In this document: positions 6,171-8,707 of the stretch, piece by piece
How the letters are laid out: every line of letters starts with the position of its first letter
How positions within the stretch are numbered: the stretch's first letter is position 1
Assembly: GCA_910589135.1 (NCBI GenBank)
Contig: CAJUSL010000041.1
Location: forward strand, 8,681 to 17,387
From: an uncultured Eggerthellaceae bacterium
GTDB taxonomy: Bacteria > Actinomycetota > Coriobacteriia > Coriobacteriales > Eggerthellaceae
DNA length: 8,707 bases
Direction of reading: 5' to 3'
Notes under the pieces: model-generated
Told to the model about the DNA's origin: nothing
Database searches by the model: none
What the model saw: only the letters and a program-made list of their open reading frames with translations
Made by a program: the position numbers and the translations under genes

Positions 6171-7694
6171 GTGGAAATCGAGATAGACGGATTGAACCCG
6201 TCTGCGCAGGTCAATCGCAACCTGGCGCCGGCGGAGCTCGTCGAATGCGCCCTGCGCAACGGCGAGGGCGCCCTTTCCGACACGGGCGCGCTGGTGGTGG
6301 GAACGGCGCCGCGCACGGGGCGCTCTGCCAAGGACAAGTTCATCGTCGACGCGCCCGACGTGCATGACGAGATCGCGTGGGGTGCGGTGAACCGCCCCGT
6401 CTCGCAGCAGGCCTTCGACGCGCTGTACGCGCGCGTGGCCGACCATCTTGCCGCGCGCGAGGTGTACGTGTTCGACGGCTACGCCGGCGTGCATCCGGCC
6501 CACGACCGGTCGTTCCGCATCGTGTGCGAGCTGGCCTCGCAGGCGCTGTTCGCCAACCAGATGCTCAGGCGTCCGACGGCGGACGCGCTTGCGGGTTTCG
6601 CGCCCGACTATACCTTCCTGGTGGCGCCGACGTTTCAGTGCGACCCGCGGCGCGACGGCACCCGCAGCGAAGCGGCCGTGATGGTCGATCTGGGCCGGCG
6701 GCGCGTGCTGCTTGCGGGCACCCGCTACTCGGGCGAGATCAAGAAGACCGTCTTCTCCATCATGAACTACGTGCTGCCGCACCTTGGCGTGCTGCCCATG
6801 CATTGCTCGGCGAACATGGGCGACGACGGCTCGGTCGCCGTGTTCTTCGGGTTGTCGGGCACCGGCAAGACCACGCTGTCGGCCGACCCTGCGCGGCGGC
6901 TCATCGGCGACGACGAGCACGGCTGGGCCGACGACATGGTGTTCAACTTCGAAGGCGGCTGCTATGCGAAGTGCATCGACCTCGAGGAGGAAAGCGAGCC
7001 CGAAATCCACCGCGCCATCCGGTTCGGCGCGCTGGTGGAGAACGTCGCGATGGACGCGCGTACGCGGGCGCTCGACTTCCATGACTGCGCGGTCACCGAG
7101 AATACGCGGGCGGCCTACCCGATCGGCCACATCGGCAACGCCGTCTCCGACGGCATGGGGAGCGTGCCGTCCACGGTGGTGTTCCTGACGGCCGACGCCT
7201 TCGGAGTGCTTCCGCCGATCGCCCGGCTGGATTTGGACCAGGCGATGTATTACTTCCTGACCGGCTACACGTCGAAGGTCGCCGGCACGGAGGTGGGCGT
7301 GAGCGAGCCCGTGCCCACGTTTTCGGCATGCTTCGGCGAGCCGTTCCTGCCGCTCGACCCCATGCGCTATGCGCTCATGCTGAAGGAGAAGGCGCAGCGT
7401 TCGGGCGCGAGGGTGTTTTTGGTGAACTCGGGGTGGAACGGGCGCGGCGAGCGCATGCCTTTGGCGTGCACGCGCGCGATGGTCGCCGCGGCGCTGGGCG
7501 GTCGGTTGGACGACGTGGAATGCGTGCGCGATCCGCACTTCGGGTTCATGGTGCCCACGAGTTGTCCGGGATGCCCGGCGGAGATGCTCGACCCGGCGCA
7601 TTCGTGGGAAAGCCGCGCCGCCTACGACGCGCAGGCGGCCAAGCTGGCGGACATGTTGCGCGACAACTTCGAAAGGAAGTACGGCGCCGCGTGA
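6171..7694 (+). CDS. pckA: Phosphoenolpyruvate carboxykinase (ATP)
   Basis: This cytoplasmic enzyme interconverts oxaloacetate + ATP and phosphoenolpyruvate + CO2 + ADP. It serves gluconeogenesis or, in many anaerobes, CO2-fixing oxaloacetate formation with ATP gain. The 507 residues are close to the usual 520-540. Conserved parts in order are RTGRSAKDKF (48-57), YSGEIKKTVF with metal-binding Lys192, and PMHCSAN with His211. They continue with the phosphate loop GLSGTGKTTLS (227-237) with Lys233, and LIGDDEHGW with Asp247-Asp248. These match E. coli Lys213, His232, Lys254 and Asp269. The ATP form is clear from the Walker loop and overall match; the GTP form is a different lineage. The start is GTG at 6171, with AGGAGG (6161-6166) four bases before it, and no ATG serves. 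It follows the radical SAM gene by 19 bases and converges with hxlR. Every key residue I can check is present, so it should be active. Confidence 0.97.
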   Translation: MEIEIDGLNPSAQVNRNLAPAELVECALRNGEGALSDTGALVVGTAPRTGRSAKDKFIVDAPDVHDEIAWGAVNRPVSQQAFDALYARVADHLAAREVYVFDGYAGVHPAHDRSFRIVCELASQALFANQMLRRPTADALAGFAPDYTFLVAPTFQCDPRRDGTRSEAAVMVDLGRRRVLLAGTRYSGEIKKTVFSIMNYVLPHLGVLPMHCSANMGDDGSVAVFFGLSGTGKTTLSADPARRLIGDDEHGWADDMVFNFEGGCYAKCIDLEEESEPEIHRAIRFGALVENVAMDARTRALDFHDCAVTENTRAAYPIGHIGNAVSDGMGSVPSTVVFLTADAFGVLPPIARLDLDQAMYYFLTGYTSKVAGTEVGVSEPVPTFSACFGEPFLPLDPMRYALMLKEKAQRSGARVFLVNSGWNGRGERMPLACTRAMVAAALGGRLDDVECVRDPHFGFMVPTSCPGCPAEMLDPAHSWESRAAYDAQAAKLADMLRDNFERKYGAA

Positions 7695-7763
7695 CGACGG
7701 GGTCAGGCCGCTTCGTCACGCACGGGGGATATCCACGATGTCGTAATTTGTCGCATGCTTGGC

Positions 7764-7786
7764 CCTTCCGTGCAAAAGCGGGAAGG
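7764..7786. terminator. Weak stem-loop between pckA and the HxlR gene
   Basis: CCTTCC at 7764-7769 and GGAAGG at 7781-7786 form a six-base stem with an eleven-base loop, 69 bases past the pckA stop. Two convergent genes end around this 164-base gap, so a terminator is expected, but the stem is short, the loop is large and no T-run follows. I see no gene in the rest of the gap. Confidence 0.25.
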
Positions 7787-7858
7787 TCTTGCTCCGATTC
7801 CATGCATTCGTAGAGGTCGCGCACAACCTGCGAAACGGATTTCCCCTTTCCCTCCTGC

Positions 7859-8191
7859 TCACAATCCCAGTTCTTCCTCGCCCCATTGCTTCATGGCGAG
7901 CAGTATGGGCACGAAGCTCGCCCCGCGCTTCGTCAGCGCGTACTCCACGCGCGGGGGCACCTCGCCGAAGTCGGTGCGCTCGAGGAAGCCGTCGTCGACC
8001 AATTCCTTCAGCTGCTTCGAAAGCGTCGATTCCGAGATGGTGCCTATGCAGCGCCGCAGCTGCCCGAAGTGGCGGACGTCCTTGAGGGCGACGTAGAACA
8101 GGATCTCGATCTTCCACTTCCCGCCGATCATGCGCTGGATCGTGGAGACCGACTTGCAACGCTCCACCTCTGCGCCTTTCCTGCGTGCCAT
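7859..8191 (-). CDS. HxlR/DUF24-family transcriptional regulator
   Basis: This small winged-helix DNA-binding protein probably acts as a dimer. Its 110 residues are standard for the family. GGKWKIEIL (23-31) is the family signature, ISESTLSKQLKELVDDGFLE (52-71) covers the recognition helix and the start of the wing, and VPPRVEYALTKRG (78-90) completes the wing. Cys12 sits where YodB, CatR and HypR carry their N-terminal redox cysteine. Cys48, before the recognition helix, is near the place of HypR Cys49. In B. subtilis HypR, Cys14 and Cys49 form an intersubunit disulfide. ATG 8189-8191 has AAAGGG (8198-8203) six bases before it. A longer frame reaching back to 8365 crosses the promoter region and is rich in Arg, Pro and Cys, so I reject it. 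The gene is divergent from a radical SAM gene, with an inverted repeat between. Autoregulation and control of that gene are likely but inferred. Confidence 0.92.
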   Translation of the reverse strand: MARRKGAEVERCKSVSTIQRMIGGKWKIEILFYVALKDVRHFGQLRRCIGTISESTLSKQLKELVDDGFLERTDFGEVPPRVEYALTKRGASFVPILLAMKQWGEEELGL

Positions 8192-8205
8192 GGGCTGCCC
8201 TTTCG

Positions 8206-8229
8206 AGTACTGCAGAAAAAGACAGTACT
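8206..8229. promoter_or_regulatory. Candidate HxlR operator: inverted repeat
   Basis: AGTACTG at 8206-8212 and CAGTACT at 8223-8229 are exact inverse copies with a ten-base, A-rich spacer. Each half contains the palindrome AGTACT, so the same bases also make an 18-base direct repeat (AGTACT-x-CA-x-A). The site is 15 bases upstream of the HxlR-type gene's start codon, in the region shared with the divergent radical SAM gene. The TACT...AGTA core resembles the operators of the DUF24 regulators YodB and CatR, although their spacing is shorter. Binding by this regulator is inference from position and symmetry. Confidence 0.6.
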
Positions 8230-8257
8230 TCAAATCTGAAACCAACCTTCGCATGAT
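8229..8257 (+). promoter_or_regulatory. Possible promoter of the second radical SAM gene
   Basis: TTCAAA (8229-8234) and CATGAT (8252-8257) are separated by 17 bases, and each matches its sigma-70 consensus at four of six positions. The -35 element starts on the last base of the inverted repeat at 8206-8229, so a bound regulator would touch it. Transcription would begin near 8264, with a leader of about 100 bases. Confidence 0.3.
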
Positions 8258-8310
8258 GGTACCAAACGGAAGGCGACGACGGCAGCAACCGCATCGCCCG
8301 CGGGTCGGCG

Positions 8311-8327
8311 GCTGCGGCGTCCGCAGC
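8311..8327 (+). repeat. Leader hairpin before the second radical SAM gene
   Basis: GCTGCGG (8311-8317) and CCGCAGC (8321-8327) form a perfect seven-pair, GC-rich stem with a three-base loop. It would lie inside the leader, 25 bases ahead of the ribosome binding site. No T-run follows, so it does not look like an attenuator. It could be a structural or stability element, or chance in GC-rich DNA. Confidence 0.35.
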
Positions 8328-8363
8328 TTGGCGGGGCGTCCGAGGCCGCACGAAGGAGGTAGC

Positions 8364-8707
8364 ATGCATTACACGGGAACCATCTGGCGGCCGCCCTACG
8401 AGGCGGACTCGCTCATCATCGAGGCGACGGCGGGGTGCACGCATCACCGCTGCAAGTTCTGCACGCTCTACGACGGCCTGCCGTTCAAGTTTCGCCCGTC
8501 GCCTTTGGAGGACGTCGAAGCGGACCTGCTGGAGGCGCAGACGTGGTATCACGACCCGCTGCGCAAGGCCGAGGAGCGGCTGTTCGAGACGGATGCGGCG
8601 AGTTGCAGCCGCGTCTTCTTGGCCGGGGCGAACCCCTTCGGGCTGAAGGCGGCGCACCTCCTCGAGGTCGCGGCGCTGGTGCGCACGTACTTCCCTCAGT
8701 GCGAGAG
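8364..8707 (+). CDS. Radical SAM protein, N-terminal part (cut by window end)
   Basis: The first 114 residues are present and the frame is still open at the window edge. The start is sure: AAGGAGGT at 8353-8360 precedes the ATG. IWRPPYEADSLIIEATAGC leads into CTHHRCKFC with Cys25, Cys30 and Cys33, a CX4CX2C radical SAM cluster motif. FLAGANPFGL (85-94) is the following SAM-side motif. RPP at 9-11, the three cysteines and PF at 40-41 have the same residue numbers as in the radical SAM protein encoded at 5264, so the two are paralogues. This copy has about 17 extra residues between the cluster and the GANPF motif. The reaction is unknown. The gene is divergent from the HxlR-type regulator and probably under its control. 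Confidence 0.88.
   Translation, partial: MHYTGTIWRPPYEADSLIIEATAGCTHHRCKFCTLYDGLPFKFRPSPLEDVEADLLEAQTWYHDPLRKAEERLFETDAASCSRVFLAGANPFGLKAAHLLEVAALVRTYFPQCE

Noticed and set aside
6024..7601. 525-codon minus-strand frame opposite pckA
   Set aside because: It is rich in Arg, His and Val with no recognisable domain and overlaps an intact PEP carboxykinase.
7695..7824. Short minus-strand frame running back over the end of pckA
   Set aside because: It has no ribosome site and no family likeness, and half of it lies antisense within pckA.
8192..8365. Extended N-terminus (58 more residues) for the HxlR-type regulator
   Set aside because: It would run through the inverted repeat and the divergent promoter region, is Arg/Pro/Cys-rich, and would exceed the usual family length. 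The ATG at 8191 has a good ribosome site.

Overview
This GC-rich window, with tightly packed genes and strong AGGAGG-type ribosome binding sites, looks like chromosome of a high-GC anaerobic or facultative bacterium. An actinobacterium of the Coriobacteriia/Eggerthellaceae type is my best guess. The gene set (ATP-type PEP carboxykinase, two radical SAM paralogues, an HxlR/DUF24 regulator, a polar amino-acid permease) fits that lineage but does not prove it. I see no phage, insertion sequence, CRISPR array, rRNA or tRNA.

Left part (1-2104, all +): the last 41 codons of a membrane protein, probably a transporter, are followed by a 515-base stretch without a convincing gene. That stretch carries at least three hairpin-forming segments (181-221, 264-308, 324-353) and a likely extended -10 promoter (544-552). 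Next come two DNA alkylation repair genes 27 bases apart: an AlkA-type 3-methyladenine glycosylase (644-1546) and an Ogt-type methylated-DNA-cysteine methyltransferase (1574-2104). They look like one transcription unit for removing N-alkyl and O6-alkyl lesions. No Ada regulator is attached to either protein.

Middle part (2189-4993, all -): a 599-residue CPA1-type sodium/proton antiporter with a long cytoplasmic tail converges on ogt. Upstream of it is a lone polar amino-acid ABC permease, with a terminator-like hairpin (4138-4165) just past its stop. No ATPase or solute-binding protein for this permease lies in the window. The permease and the next block are divergent, and the gap between them holds two perfect TATAAT boxes facing away from each other (5146-5151 on -, 5196-5201 on +).

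Right part (5264-8707): a radical SAM enzyme (5264-6151) is followed after 19 bases by ATP-dependent PEP carboxykinase pckA (6171-7694), probably as an operon. An HxlR/DUF24-family regulator (7859-8191, -) follows. It is divergent from a second, incomplete radical SAM gene (8364 to the window end) that is a paralogue of the first. The two enzymes share an unusual CX4CX2C cluster motif at identical residue numbers. The shared upstream region of the regulator and the second enzyme holds a perfect 7-bp inverted repeat (8206-8229), a good candidate operator. The regulator has cysteines at 12 and 48, close to the spacing of the two redox cysteines of Bacillus subtilis HypR, so a thiol or redox switch controlling the radical SAM gene is a reasonable hypothesis. 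This regulator-operator-radical SAM unit is the most interesting part of the window.
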